64,000 nucleotides of DNA from an uncultured Bacteroidaceae bacterium. GTDB lineage: Bacteria > Bacteroidota > Bacteroidia > Bacteroidales > Bacteroidaceae. The position numbers and the translations under genes were made by a program. The DNA lies in contig CALUJL010000021.1 in NCBI GenBank assembly GCA_944320955.1, positions 62,001-126,000 of the forward strand, given 5' to 3'. Numbering within the stretch: the first letter of the stretch is position 1; the number at the start of each line of letters is the position of its first letter. The notes below the pieces were generated by a model. The model ran no database searches. It saw only the letters and a list, made by a program, of their open reading frames with translations, and was not told where the DNA came from. Below are positions 19,512-28,037 of the stretch, piece by piece.

Positions 19512-20669
19512 TCATTCCTCCGCCCGGAGACGGCAGCGGAGTATGAGGGGCAGATGGTCGCTCGTGCCTTCCGCCTGATACTGGTAGCCGTAGTACGTGC
19601 GATACGGCCGCAGGCCGAGATACTTGCCGTCCCGCTGCAGCAGGAACGGGAATGCCCCGGGCTCGGCACAGCGGGCCTCCACCCGGAGCGGCGCCCCCGG
19701 CGCGAGCAGCGTACCGCTGACGAGGATGTGGTCGAGCACGCCCCATACGCCTTGGTATTTATACGTCCCCGGCCGGGCATGCTCCAGCGGCGCTGCCAGA
19801 TTGTAGAGCCGCCCGGGACGCAGGGAGTCCGTGTTTTCGGCCAGCGCGCGCCGGTACTTGCGCGGCACGCGGCAGCCCTCCGGCAGGCGGGGCGCAGGCG
19901 GCACGAGGGCCTGCAGCTCCTCGCGGAAAAGACGGGCGGAGGGATACTCGTTGAAGTCGCCCATCACCAGCAGGTAAGGCCGCGCCCGGCGGGCGCAGAT
20001 GCTGTCCGCCTTTTCCCGCAGGGTGCGTGCCGCTGCCCGGCGGAGCGGGTCGGTCTGCCGTCGGCCGTCGCGCCGCGAGGGAAAGTGGACAACGAAGACG
20101 TCTAGCGTGTCGCCTGTCTCCAGCCGCCCGCAGGCGTGGAGCAGATGGCGCGTGGCCAGCAGGCGGCCCGAGGGCAGGCGGACGGGATGGCTCTCGGCGC
20201 GGAGCAGGCGGAAACGGTCGCGCTGGTAGAGCAAGGCGGTGCCCATGCCCCGCTCGTCCGACGTGGAGGCGGCGACATAGCGGTAGTCCGCCCCGCGCAG
20301 GAGGCTGCGGCGCGCCAGGTAGCGGAGCACGCTGTCGCCCTCCACCTCGCAGAGGCCCACCAGCGCGGGTGGCAACTCACGGCCGCAAGCCATGATGGCC
20401 CGCCCCACGGCGTCGAGCTTCGTGCGGAACTTGCGCCAGCCCCATCCCCGCGCGCCCGTAGGCAGAAACTCCTCGTCGGCATGGCGCGGGTCGTCGGTGG
20501 GGAAGAAGAGGTTCTCCACATTGTAGGAAACCACCGTAAACTCCTCCCCCTCCGCCGCCTCCTGCGCCTGTGCGGCTACGGGAAGCAGCAGGGCCAGCAG
20601 AAAAAAGGCCCGCCGCTTCCAGCCGGAAGCGGCAAGCCTTTTACTGAAAAGTGCAGGCACTTTCCGCAT
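19512..20669 (-). CDS. Exported endonuclease/exonuclease/phosphatase (EEP) family protein
   Basis: A 385-residue protein of the DNase I-like EEP fold. The motifs are SYNVENLFF (about 48-56, metal-binding Asn), LCEVEGD (catalytic Glu), GDFNEYPS and the final TSDHLPLIL. A signal peptide ends near AQAQ (about residue 36). The substrate is unknown; homologues include nucleases and phospholipid or sugar phosphatases. The first 23 residues, covering the n-region and the start of the hydrophobic core, are encoded by a 22-bp-period repeat array, and no other start codon would preserve a signal peptide. It lies 4 bp downstream of pepD. Confidence 0.85.
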   Translation of the reverse strand: MRKVPALFSKRLAASGWKRRAFFLLALLLPVAAQAQEAAEGEEFTVVSYNVENLFFPTDDPRHADEEFLPTGARGWGWRKFRTKLDAVGRAIMACGRELPPALVGLCEVEGDSVLRYLARRSLLRGADYRYVAASTSDERGMGTALLYQRDRFRLLRAESHPVRLPSGRLLATRHLLHACGRLETGDTLDVFVVHFPSRRDGRRQTDPLRRAAARTLREKADSICARRARPYLLVMGDFNEYPSARLFREELQALVPPAPRLPEGCRVPRKYRRALAENTDSLRPGRLYNLAAPLEHARPGTYKYQGVWGVLDHILVSGTLLAPGAPLRVEARCAEPGAFPFLLQRDGKYLGLRPYRTYYGYQYQAEGTSDHLPLILRCRLRAEE

Positions 20670-20670
20670 C
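20601..20670. repeat. 22-bp-period hairpin array R2, overlapping a signal peptide
   Basis: Anchors at 20604 (AAAG), 20626 (GAAG) and 20648 (AAAG) are exactly 22 bp apart. The last unit holds AAAGTGC-AG-GCACTTT. The array encodes residues 1-23 of the EEP protein and stops 4 bp from the pepD stop codon. Confidence 0.7.
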
Positions 20671-20673
20671 TTC

Positions 20674-22131
20674 CTACAAGTCGGCCAGGATGCGGACCAG
20701 ATAGTCCCACGTCACTTGCAGGGAGGGGATGTGCATCCGCTCCTCCGGAGTGTGCACCCCGCGCAGCGTCGGGCCCACGGAGATCATCTCCATGCCCGGA
20801 TATTTCTTGCCGATAAGTCCGCACTCCAGCCCGGCGTGGATGGCTTTCACCTCCGGCTCGCGGCCCGCCACGGCGCGGTGGCTCGCCTTGGCCACGGCCA
20901 GAAGGTGCGAATCGTAGACAGGCTCCCAGCCGGGATAGTCGCCGTCGACCACGATGCGGTCGGCATGGGCCAGGCGGAACGCTGCCGCCACGCAGGCCGT
21001 CACTTCCTCTTTCGAGAACTCGCTGTCGCTCCGCTGGCTGCTGACGGCGCTCACCTCGCCCGTCTCCTCCGTGCGGAGGATGGCCAGGTTGTTGGACGTA
21101 TGCACAAACTCGGGAGCCTCCTGGCTGAAGGCGTAGACCCCGGTGTGCACGGCCATGAGGGCCGCGGTGATTTCCTCCGCGCCCATCGGGTTGAGCTGCT
21201 GCCCGGGGCAGGCGCAGGAGGCAAGGGTCCACTTCATGCCCGGGTCGGTCTTCTTGTATTCGCGCTCCATCTCGGAAGCAAAAAGGTTGAGCTGCACGCG
21301 CAGGTTCTCCTTCTCTTCCGCCGGGACGCCCACCACTGCGGCGGCCTCGATGGGGATGGCGTTGTGCTTGCTGCCGCCCTCCATCGAGCAGATGCGCAGG
21401 TCCAGTTTCTCCTCCTCCTGCAGGCGGACGAGCAGGCTGCTGAGGAGTTTGATGGCATTGGCGTGCCCCTTGTCGATGTCGCTTCCCGAGTGTCCGCCGG
21501 AGAGGCCCTCCAGCGCGATGTGGGCATAGAAATAGTCGGCCGGGGCAGGCTCGAAACCGCACTTCCACGTGGCGGTCAGGCAGTTTCCGCCGGCGCAGCC
21601 CACGTAGACCTCGCCCTCTTCCTCCGAGTCGAGGTTGATAAGATACGGGCTCTGCAGCCAGCCCTCCCGCAGATGCTCCGCTCCGCCGAGCGAAACCTCT
21701 TCGTCCACCGTGAAAAGCGCCTCCACCGGCCCGTGGGCTATCTCCCGGCTGTCCAGGACGGCCAGGGCCAGGGCCACGCCGATGCCGTTGTCGGCGCCCA
21801 GCGTGGTGCCTGCGGCACGGAGCCACTCGCCGTCGACGACGGTCTGTATCGGGTCTTTCAGGAAATCATGCTGCACGTCCTTGCGCTTCTCGGGCACCAT
21901 GTCCGTATGCCCCTGCAGCACGACGCCCGGAGCGCCCTCCTTGCCCGCCGTGGCGGGCTTGCGGATGAGCGTATTGCCGCGCTCGTCGGTCTCGTGCCAG
22001 AGGCCCCGCTCCTCGGCAAAGCGGGCCAGATATTCTTTCATGCCCTCCTCGTGACCGGAAGGACGGGGGATGTTGCAGATTTCCTTGAAGAAACGGAACA
22101 CATTCTGCGGTTGTAATTCTTCGTAAACCAT
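20674..22131 (-). CDS. pepD: Aminoacyl-histidine dipeptidase (M20 family)
   Basis: A 485-residue cytosolic di-zinc dipeptidase. The M20 metal site is visible as GHTDMVPE (about 75-82), GADNGIGVA (bridging Asp), DEEVSLGGAEHL (general base and ligand Glu) and HAGLECG near the C-terminus. PepD cleaves Xaa-His dipeptides such as carnosine and has broad dipeptidase activity. Length matches the family. It has its own upstream region and is followed by the EEP gene on the same strand. Confidence 0.93.
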   Translation of the reverse strand: MVYEELQPQNVFRFFKEICNIPRPSGHEEGMKEYLARFAEERGLWHETDERGNTLIRKPATAGKEGAPGVVLQGHTDMVPEKRKDVQHDFLKDPIQTVVDGEWLRAAGTTLGADNGIGVALALAVLDSREIAHGPVEALFTVDEEVSLGGAEHLREGWLQSPYLINLDSEEEGEVYVGCAGGNCLTATWKCGFEPAPADYFYAHIALEGLSGGHSGSDIDKGHANAIKLLSSLLVRLQEEEKLDLRICSMEGGSKHNAIPIEAAAVVGVPAEEKENLRVQLNLFASEMEREYKKTDPGMKWTLASCACPGQQLNPMGAEEITAALMAVHTGVYAFSQEAPEFVHTSNNLAILRTEETGEVSAVSSQRSDSEFSKEEVTACVAAAFRLAHADRIVVDGDYPGWEPVYDSHLLAVAKASHRAVAGREPEVKAIHAGLECGLIGKKYPGMEMISVGPTLRGVHTPEERMHIPSLQVTWDYLVRILADL

Positions 22132-22204
22132 GGGAATATAAAGATAAGTTTAAGGTAAAAACTAAAGTTGGTTAAGGATATTGCTCCCGTTTGTGGCAAA
22201 GGAC

Positions 22205-22212
22205 TATCTTTG
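22205..22212 (+). promoter_or_regulatory. -7 element TATCTTTG upstream of ompH-like gene
   Basis: TATCTTTG fits TAnnTTTG. The closest TTTG (22190-22193) is too close for a -33 box. If used, it would give a leader of about 220 nt that includes repeat array R3. The rest of 22132-22439 holds no gene. Confidence 0.45.
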
Positions 22213-22295
22213 TCGCTTGCAAATATATGGATAAAGCGGCAAAGAAGGCACCCCTTTGTGTTAAGAGTTGCAATATCCGGACGCAAGGCACGCAG

Positions 22296-22385
22296 AAAAA
22301 GCCTTTCCCCTTTCCGGAAAAAGATACAGCACTTTCCGGGAAAAGCGGCAGGCCTTTTCAGGAAAAGCCCCGGGGCTTTTCGCCA
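22296..22385. repeat. 22-bp-period hairpin array R3
   Basis: Four AAAG anchors at 22298, 22320, 22342 and 22364 are each 22 bp apart. The last unit contains the perfect 18-bp palindrome AAAAGCCCCGGGGCTTTT. The array ends 55 bp before the OmpH-like start codon. Confidence 0.85.
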
Positions 22386-22439
22386 GGAGCGGCAGCAGAA
22401 AGAACCGAAACATGAATTGATATATTAAGAAAAAGACGT

Positions 22440-23042
22440 ATGAGAAGTTTTACTTTTCTTGTGAAAGGAATGGCCCTCGCGGCTGTTGTCCTGATGAATG
22501 CGCAGTGCACGGGCGAGCAAACCCAGGCCCCGGCCGCGGAAAAACAGGATACCGCCGCCGCTTCGGGCGAATTGAAGCTGGCCTACGTGCGCGTAGACAC
22601 CCTGCTGAGCCAGTATAACCTGTCGAAAGACCTCAACGAAATCATGCTCCGCAAGGAGGAGAACGCCCGCGCCACGCTCAACGAGAAAGGACGCGACCTG
22701 CAGAACCAGATGGCCGAATTCCAGCGCAAGCTGCAGAACAACGCCTTCGTGAGCGAAGAGCGCGCCCGCCAGGAGAACGACCGCCTGCAGAAAGTGCAGC
22801 AGAACCTGCAGGAGCTGCAGACCCGCCTGGCCTCCGAGCTCGACGCCGAGGGGAAGAAGAACACCCAGATCCTGCACGACTCGCTGCAAAACTTCCTGAA
22901 GATCTACAACAAGACCCACCGCTACAGCATGATCCTGAGCAACGCCGGCATGGAAAGCCTGCTCTACGCCGACCCCGCCTACGACATTACGGACGAAGTG
23001 GTGAAAGGCCTGAACGCCCGCTACAAGAAGGCTTCGAAATAA
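22440..23042 (+). CDS. OmpH/Skp family periplasmic chaperone-like lipoprotein
   Basis: A 200-residue protein with a signal sequence ending in a lipobox-like MNAQC, then LAYVRVDTLLSQYN at about residues 42-55, which matches the OmpH/Skp start. A long Glu/Gln-rich coiled coil follows (about 65-150). Skp-like proteins hold unfolded outer-membrane proteins in the periplasm. The possible lipid anchor distinguishes it from soluble Skp. It is monocistronic and is followed by a strong terminator. Confidence 0.85.
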   Translation: MRSFTFLVKGMALAAVVLMNAQCTGEQTQAPAAEKQDTAAASGELKLAYVRVDTLLSQYNLSKDLNEIMLRKEENARATLNEKGRDLQNQMAEFQRKLQNNAFVSEERARQENDRLQKVQQNLQELQTRLASELDAEGKKNTQILHDSLQNFLKIYNKTHRYSMILSNAGMESLLYADPAYDITDEVVKGLNARYKKASK

Positions 23043-23071
23043 TCCCCCTCCCCCGGCGGGAAAAACTGCAG

Positions 23072-23110
23072 AAGGCTGTCTCCGGCTTCTCCGGAGGCAG
23101 CCTTTTTTTG
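23072..23110 (+). terminator. Intrinsic terminator after OmpH-like gene
   Basis: A 14-bp stem pairs 23072-23085 with 23091-23104 (one G-U pair) and is followed by seven T residues. Confidence 0.9.
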
Positions 23111-23210
23111 TACCCGCCCCTTTCAAGGCATCGCGCCTGCTTACCTCCTTTTTATTATGGGCCGCAAAGGCAAAATATGCGGCCAATACCTATTTAAATA
23201 TAATGTAAGC

Positions 23211-24413
23211 ATGGCAACAGTAAAAGCAAAACTCCGCCCCTCCACGGTCGAAGGCCGCCCGGGCTCCGTCGTCTATCTCGTCACCCACCGCCGCCGCGTC
23301 CGGCAAATTGCAGCCGGCTACCGGCTCCTCCCCGCCGAATGGGAGGAAATGCAGTCCCTCCCCGCCGGCCGGCAGGAAGGAGAACCCACCAGCCGCATAG
23401 GCACCATCAGGCAGGCCATCGGCCGCGACACCGGACGGCTCCGCCGCATCATCGGCGAACTGGCCGCACGGCGGGAGGAATTCACAGCCGACGAGGTCAT
23501 ACGGCAGTTTCGTATGTCGGAAAAGGGCATGTCCTTCTTCGGCTTCATGGAAGACATCATCCGCCGGCTGCGGCAATGGGGCCGGGAGCGCACGGCCGAA
23601 AATTACGCCACCGCCCTCGCCAGTTTCCGCCGCTTCCGGCGCGGCTACGACCTCGCGCCGGACGAACTGGACACCACACTGATGGGCGAATACGAAGCCC
23701 ACCTGCTCGCGCGCGGCGTGGCGAAGAACACCGTGTCGTTCTACAACCGCATCCTGCGCGCCGTCTACAACCGCGCCGTAGAGCAGGGGCTCACCGCGCA
23801 GCGCCACCCCTTCCGCCGCGTCTACACCGGCATAGACCGGACTGCCAAGCGCGCCATCCCGCTCGAATGCCTCCGGCGCATCAAGGAGCTGGACCTCGCG
23901 AAGCGGCCCTCGCAAGACTTTGCACGGGACATGTTTCTCTTCTCGTTTTACACGCGGGGCATGTCGTTCGTCGACATGGCCTTCCTGCGGCAGCGCGACC
24001 TGCGCGGCGGCATCCTCTCCTACCGCAGGCGGAAGACCGGGCAGCAGCTCTGCATCAAGTGGGAGCGGCCCATGCAGGAAATCGTAGACAAATACGCCTC
24101 CGGCGCAGACGGCTACCTGCTCCCCATCGTCCGGCGCTGCGGCAACGAACGGCGGCAGTACCGCAATGCCCTCCGGCGGGTCAACAACCGGCTCAAGGAC
24201 ATAGCCGCAGCCGTCGGGCTGCCGGGGGGACTGTCGATGTACGCCGCGCGCCACTCGTGGGCCAGCATAGCCAGAAGTCAAAATATCCCCCTGTCCGTCA
24301 TCAGCGCGGGCATGGGGCACGACTCGGAAAATACTACACAGATATACCTTGCCTCGCTGGACAATTCGGAGGTAGACAAGGCGAACGATTTGATTTTGAG
24401 AAAACTGAAGTAG
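23211..24413 (+). CDS. Tyrosine recombinase (probable DNA invertase of the fimbrial locus)
   Basis: A 400-residue tyrosine recombinase with an N-terminal arm-type domain, a SAM-like core-binding domain (about 110-200) and a catalytic domain. Visible catalytic residues are Arg249 in YTRGMSF, Lys in KTGQQ, Arg347/His348 in YAARHSWAS and nucleophile Tyr379 in TTQIYLAS. The first His of the canonical HxxR is Tyr, as is common in Bacteroides phase-variation recombinases of the Mpi/Tsr type. The start is the ATG at 23211 (MATVKAKL). It ends 18 bp before one of two perfect inverted repeats, so local promoter inversion is its likely job. Confidence 0.9.
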   Translation: MATVKAKLRPSTVEGRPGSVVYLVTHRRRVRQIAAGYRLLPAEWEEMQSLPAGRQEGEPTSRIGTIRQAIGRDTGRLRRIIGELAARREEFTADEVIRQFRMSEKGMSFFGFMEDIIRRLRQWGRERTAENYATALASFRRFRRGYDLAPDELDTTLMGEYEAHLLARGVAKNTVSFYNRILRAVYNRAVEQGLTAQRHPFRRVYTGIDRTAKRAIPLECLRRIKELDLAKRPSQDFARDMFLFSFYTRGMSFVDMAFLRQRDLRGGILSYRRRKTGQQLCIKWERPMQEIVDKYASGADGYLLPIVRRCGNERRQYRNALRRVNNRLKDIAAAVGLPGGLSMYAARHSWASIARSQNIPLSVISAGMGHDSENTTQIYLASLDNSEVDKANDLILRKLK

Positions 24414-24431
24414 CCCGTCGGGCAGAAGATA

Positions 24432-24454
24432 CTCCCTCTTCCCAAGAGGGGGAT
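24432..24454 (+). repeat. Left inverted repeat (IRL) of invertible segment
   Basis: A 23-bp sequence, the exact reverse complement of 24603-24625. Within it CCCTCTT-CCC-AAGAGGG forms its own dyad, as expected for a tyrosine-recombinase core site with two binding arms. Confidence 0.9.
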
Positions 24455-24602
24455 TAGGTGCTGCAAAAGTACAAAAAATATTTAGCACAAAACGTTTAAG
24501 CCAAAATATTTCATCAAATTCTACCGAAAATTACATAAGAGTTGAGCAAATTCAGAAAGCTTCATGCCGAAGCGTGCTGATTGTCAATCTGTGCGTTACG
24601 CC
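24455..24602 (-). promoter_or_regulatory. Invertible promoter segment, currently pointing away from the fimbrial genes
   Basis: A 148-bp AT-rich segment between perfect 23-bp inverted repeats. On the minus strand it carries a perfect -7 box TACTTTTG (24471-24464). A TTTG at 24491-24488 lies 16 bp upstream, shorter than the usual 19. No TAnnTTTG is present on the plus strand. As assembled, transcription would run leftward from about 24457 into the recombinase 3' end (fimbriae OFF). Inversion moves the box to 24586-24593, about 46 bp before the DUF3575 start (ON). Confidence 0.85.
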
Positions 24603-24625
24603 ATCCCCCTCTTGGGAAGAGGGAG
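24603..24625 (+). repeat. Right inverted repeat (IRR) of invertible segment
   Basis: Exact reverse complement of IRL over 23 bp; identity stops on both sides. It lies 13 bp before the first start codon of the fimbrial operon and would form part of its leader in the ON state. Confidence 0.9.
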
Positions 24626-24638
24626 ATAAAAAGAAGTC

Positions 24639-25913
24639 ATGATGCACACAAGAAATTTTATCGTATCCGTGCTTATTTTGTTCGGATGTACTCAACTGTT
24701 CGGACAGGAGTTACGAAAGGAGGTCTGCGTGAATTTCCGCGTCGGCAAAGCGCTGCTGGACACGGCCTACGCGGACAACGCCGGACGCCTGTCGGAAATC
24801 ATCTCGTTCCTGCAAGAGATTAAGAACGACACGACGCTCGAACTGGTCGAAGTCAACTTCTGCGGTTCTGCCTCGCCCGAGGGCTCGCTCGGGCTCAACC
24901 GGCGTCTGGCAGAGGAGCGCCGCGGCAATCTGGAGTACTATGTGCGCCGCCGCGTGCGGATTCCGGGGAGCGTCGTCCGGCGTTGCGACCAGATATTTGC
25001 CTGGGAGACGCTCACCCTCCTGGTAGAGCAGTCGGACATGCCCCACAAAGAAGAGGCCGTAGACGTGTTGCGCAACGTGCCCGAAACCACCTACGACAGC
25101 CGGGGCGCCCTGACGGACAGCCGCCGCAAGCACCTCATGGAGCTACAGTACGGACGCACATGGCGCTACATGGAGAAACACTTCTTCCCGCAGATGCGCA
25201 ACGCCAGCCTCATCAGCGTGACCGTACAGCCCAAACCGGCCCCCACCCCGCAGCCCGCCGTGGAGACTGCAGTCCCCGCCCAAACTGACACCGCAGCCGT
25301 CGTGCAGCCAGTGGAGACCGCCGCGCAGCCGGACGGGCCGGAGCGGTCCTTCTACATGGCCCTGAAGACCAATATGGCCTACGACGTGCTGGCCGTGCCC
25401 AACATCGGCGTGGAATTCTATCTGGGTAAAAACTGGTCTCTGGCCGGCAACTGGATGTACGGCTGGTGGAGCTCTGACACGAAACACCGCTACTGGCGCA
25501 TCTACGGCGGCGAGATAGCCGTGCGCAAGTGGCTGGGCAAGCAGGCGGCCGAGAAGCCCCTGACGGGACACCACCTAGGGCTCTACGGGCAGATCTTCAC
25601 CTACGACTTCGAGTGGAAGGGCACCGGATACATGGGCGGCAAGCCCGGAGGGACACTTTGGGAAAGCCCCAACTGGGCCGTCGGCCTCGAATACGGCTAC
25701 TCCCTGCCCATTGGGCGCAGGCTCAACCTGGACTTCGCCGTGGGCATAGGCTACTGGGGAGGAGAATACTTCACCTATGAGCCGCTCGACGGGCACTACG
25801 TCTGGAAATCCACCAAAGACCGCCACTGGTTTGGCCCCACCAAAGCGGAGATCTCCTTGGTATGGCTGCTCGGACGGGGCAACACCAACGACAGGAAAGG
25901 AGGCACGAAATGA
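24639..25913 (+). CDS. DUF3575 family protein of the fimbrial operon
   Basis: A 424-residue exported protein with a signal peptide ending near FGQ (about residue 23). The N-terminal half resembles an OmpA-like region (VEVNFCGSASPEGS, about 68-81). A Pro/Thr/Ala linker (about 195-235) leads to a C-terminal DUF3575 beta-barrel-like domain starting FYMALKTNMAYDVLAVPNIG. DUF3575 proteins commonly begin Bacteroidales fimbrial operons; an outer-membrane anchoring or assembly role is inferred. ATG codons at 24639 and 24642 are equally plausible. Its stop overlaps the next start (ATGA). Confidence 0.85.
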   Translation: MMHTRNFIVSVLILFGCTQLFGQELRKEVCVNFRVGKALLDTAYADNAGRLSEIISFLQEIKNDTTLELVEVNFCGSASPEGSLGLNRRLAEERRGNLEYYVRRRVRIPGSVVRRCDQIFAWETLTLLVEQSDMPHKEEAVDVLRNVPETTYDSRGALTDSRRKHLMELQYGRTWRYMEKHFFPQMRNASLISVTVQPKPAPTPQPAVETAVPAQTDTAAVVQPVETAAQPDGPERSFYMALKTNMAYDVLAVPNIGVEFYLGKNWSLAGNWMYGWWSSDTKHRYWRIYGGEIAVRKWLGKQAAEKPLTGHHLGLYGQIFTYDFEWKGTGYMGGKPGGTLWESPNWAVGLEYGYSLPIGRRLNLDFAVGIGYWGGEYFTYEPLDGHYVWKSTKDRHWFGPTKAEISLVWLLGRGNTNDRKGGTK

Positions 25914-26971
25914 AAAACGAATATACGCACACGAAGAAATACATCCCCCTGAGCATCGGGATGCTGGCAGGAATGCTGACCGCACTGGTCTCCTGCGAAC
26001 ACAAAGAGCTCTGCTTCGACCACGAGGAACACGCGCCGAAATCGGCCTTGCACATACGCGCCACGTACCAGCAGGAGTGGGAACTCCCCATCGAAGGCGG
26101 TACCGACTGGGAAAACTCGTGGGACAGCGGCTTCGGCATGGACTACGACGACCTGCGCCCCGATACCCCCGACGGGCTCCGCGTGCAGATCTACCACGAC
26201 GACGGCAGCAACAGCATCGTCAACCTTGCCCCCGAGGGCGAACACGTGCAGATGCGCCCGGGAGAGCACTCCCTGCTGCTCTACAACAACGACACAGAAT
26301 ACATCGTCTTCGACAACATGAACTCCTACGCCTCGGCGCAGGCCACGACCCGCACCCGCACCCGGGCTTCCTACATGGGCAACCCCTACGACGACAAACT
26401 GGGCCGCGAAAACACCGTCGCCCAGCCCGACATGCTCTACGGCAGCTACGTCGAGAGTTACCGCGCCGAGCGCCGGGAGGAAGCAGACGAACTGGCCGTC
26501 GTGATGCACCCGCTGGTATTCTCCTACCTGGTGCGCTACGAATTCAGCCACGGGCTGGAGTACGTGGCCCTGGCGCGCGGCGCGCTCTCCGGAATGGCCG
26601 GGGCAGTATGGCTCAACAGCGGCCGCACCGCCAACGAGGAAGCCACGATACTCTACGACTGCACCGTGGAAGACTTCGGCGCACAGGCCTGCGTCCGCTC
26701 CTTCGGCATACCGGACTATCCCAACCCACTCTACACCACCCGCGCCGAGCGTAAGTACGGCCTGAATCTGGAAGTGCGGCTCAAGAACGGGCGCGTCAAG
26801 TCGTTCGACTTCGACGTGACCGACCAAGTGGCCGCGCAGCCACAGGGCGGGGTGATCGTGGTGCAAGGCATCGAGATTCCCGACGAGGAAGGACAGGAAG
26901 GCGGTTCGGGATTTGACGTCACCATCGACAACTGGGGCGAATACGAGGATATAGAATTACCTCTAAAATAA
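25910..26971 (+). CDS. DUF5119 family fimbrial lipoprotein
   Basis: A 353-residue lipoprotein (lipobox ALVSC near residue 24) of the DUF5119 family, related to FimB/Mfa2-type anchor or accessory fimbrillins. The body is beta-rich and ends in a disordered acidic stretch plus GFDVTIDNWGEYEDIELPL, resembling the C-terminal donor-strand region of fimbrillins. It overlaps the DUF3575 gene by 4 bp and has an unusually strong AGGAGG 11 bp before its ATG, supporting translational coupling. A role in anchoring or terminating the fimbrial shaft is inferred. Confidence 0.82.
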   Translation: MKNEYTHTKKYIPLSIGMLAGMLTALVSCEHKELCFDHEEHAPKSALHIRATYQQEWELPIEGGTDWENSWDSGFGMDYDDLRPDTPDGLRVQIYHDDGSNSIVNLAPEGEHVQMRPGEHSLLLYNNDTEYIVFDNMNSYASAQATTRTRTRASYMGNPYDDKLGRENTVAQPDMLYGSYVESYRAERREEADELAVVMHPLVFSYLVRYEFSHGLEYVALARGALSGMAGAVWLNSGRTANEEATILYDCTVEDFGAQACVRSFGIPDYPNPLYTTRAERKYGLNLEVRLKNGRVKSFDFDVTDQVAAQPQGGVIVVQGIEIPDEEGQEGGSGFDVTIDNWGEYEDIELPLK

Positions 26972-27011
26972 CACACAACTTAATGTTTCACTCAAAAAAA
27001 TCATTCAGATT

Positions 27012-28037
27012 ATGAAGAAGATTCTTTTCATGAGCATGGCTGCCACCGCCCTCTTGGCCAGCTGCAGCCAGGACGAGACCGTGGACATGCCGCAGAACAG
27101 CGCGGCCATCCAATTCAAAACCTTTGTGAACAAGAGCACAAAAGGTGCCAGTGATGACATTGACAACAGCAACTTCACTGCCTTCCAAGTATGGGGTATG
27201 AAATCGACCGACGGGCAACCCGTAAAACCGTTCGAAGGAACTCTTGTTTCTAAGGATGCACAAAACAATACTTGGAGCTACGAAACTCCCGTTTATTGGG
27301 AAGCAGGCTGCAACTACAGCTTTGTAGCCATTGCGCCGACCACAGCCATCGGTACTTCTGCCATCTTCACTCAACCGACCGCAGTAGGCCAATACGGCTC
27401 TATCACCTTCGCGAACGGTGACGGAACGACTGACCTTATCTACGATGGAGATGGTACGTGGGCCACGACTGCCGTAACTGAAGGTACTTGTCCCAACGCT
27501 ATCAACTTCACCTTCAACCACCTTTTGTCCCGCGTGAAGTTCGCTTTCACCAACGGCATGGATGACGGCTCGACCATCAACGTAACTAACGTGCAGATCA
27601 CGAACGCCAATACAAAGGGTATTGCCACCTTGAGCGAAAACACCGCTACTTGGACTTTGGCCGAAGACAACAATACAGCTGCCTTGGGGTTCGGCAACGT
27701 TCTGGACGCAGAGCAAGAGTATGAAGCTAACGATACCAAAGCTACCGACCACAAGTACATGATTCCGGCAGCAGGTGCAGATGCGTACACCGTAACATTC
27801 ACCGTAAGCCGCACCACTCCAACCGGCGAGCAGTACACCTACAACCACGAAGTAGAGCTGCCCACTACTGTAGAGATGGAAGCCGGCAACAGCTACCAGT
27901 TTATCGCTACCCTTGACGCAGAAACCATCGACCCGGAGAACCCGCTCTGCAAGATCGAATTTACGGCAACTGTAAGCGGTTGGGGCGACTGGAACAACAC
28001 AGACTTAACAGTTGAGCAAGTTGCCGACGGACAATAA
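27012..28037 (+). CDS. Fimbrillin family protein (probable major shaft subunit)
   Basis: A 341-residue lipoprotein precursor (lipobox LLASC, then SQDE) with the Mfa/FimA-like fold: an N-terminal beta domain, FNHLLSRVKFAFTNG at about 168-182, which is typical of fimbrillins, and a C-terminal ATVSGWGDWNNTDLTVEQ strand. Such subunits lose their N-terminal region to a gingipain-like protease and polymerise by strand exchange. Codon use is more AT-ending than its neighbours, consistent with high expression. A 12-bp-stem hairpin follows in the gap before the next gene. Confidence 0.88.
   Translation: MKKILFMSMAATALLASCSQDETVDMPQNSAAIQFKTFVNKSTKGASDDIDNSNFTAFQVWGMKSTDGQPVKPFEGTLVSKDAQNNTWSYETPVYWEAGCNYSFVAIAPTTAIGTSAIFTQPTAVGQYGSITFANGDGTTDLIYDGDGTWATTAVTEGTCPNAINFTFNHLLSRVKFAFTNGMDDGSTINVTNVQITNANTKGIATLSENTATWTLAEDNNTAALGFGNVLDAEQEYEANDTKATDHKYMIPAAGADAYTVTFTVSRTTPTGEQYTYNHEVELPTTVEMEAGNSYQFIATLDAETIDPENPLCKIEFTATVSGWGDWNNTDLTVEQVADGQ

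Noticed and set aside
22190..22212. TTTG at 22190 as the -33 partner of TATCTTTG at 22205
   Set aside because: The spacer is 11 bp, far from the usual 19-21, so only the -7 box is reported.
23157..24413. Tyrosine recombinase as an integrase of a mobile element
   Set aside because: No att-like direct repeats, tRNA gene, transfer or phage genes are present. The perfect inverted repeats beside it and the fimbrial operon fit a local invertase better.
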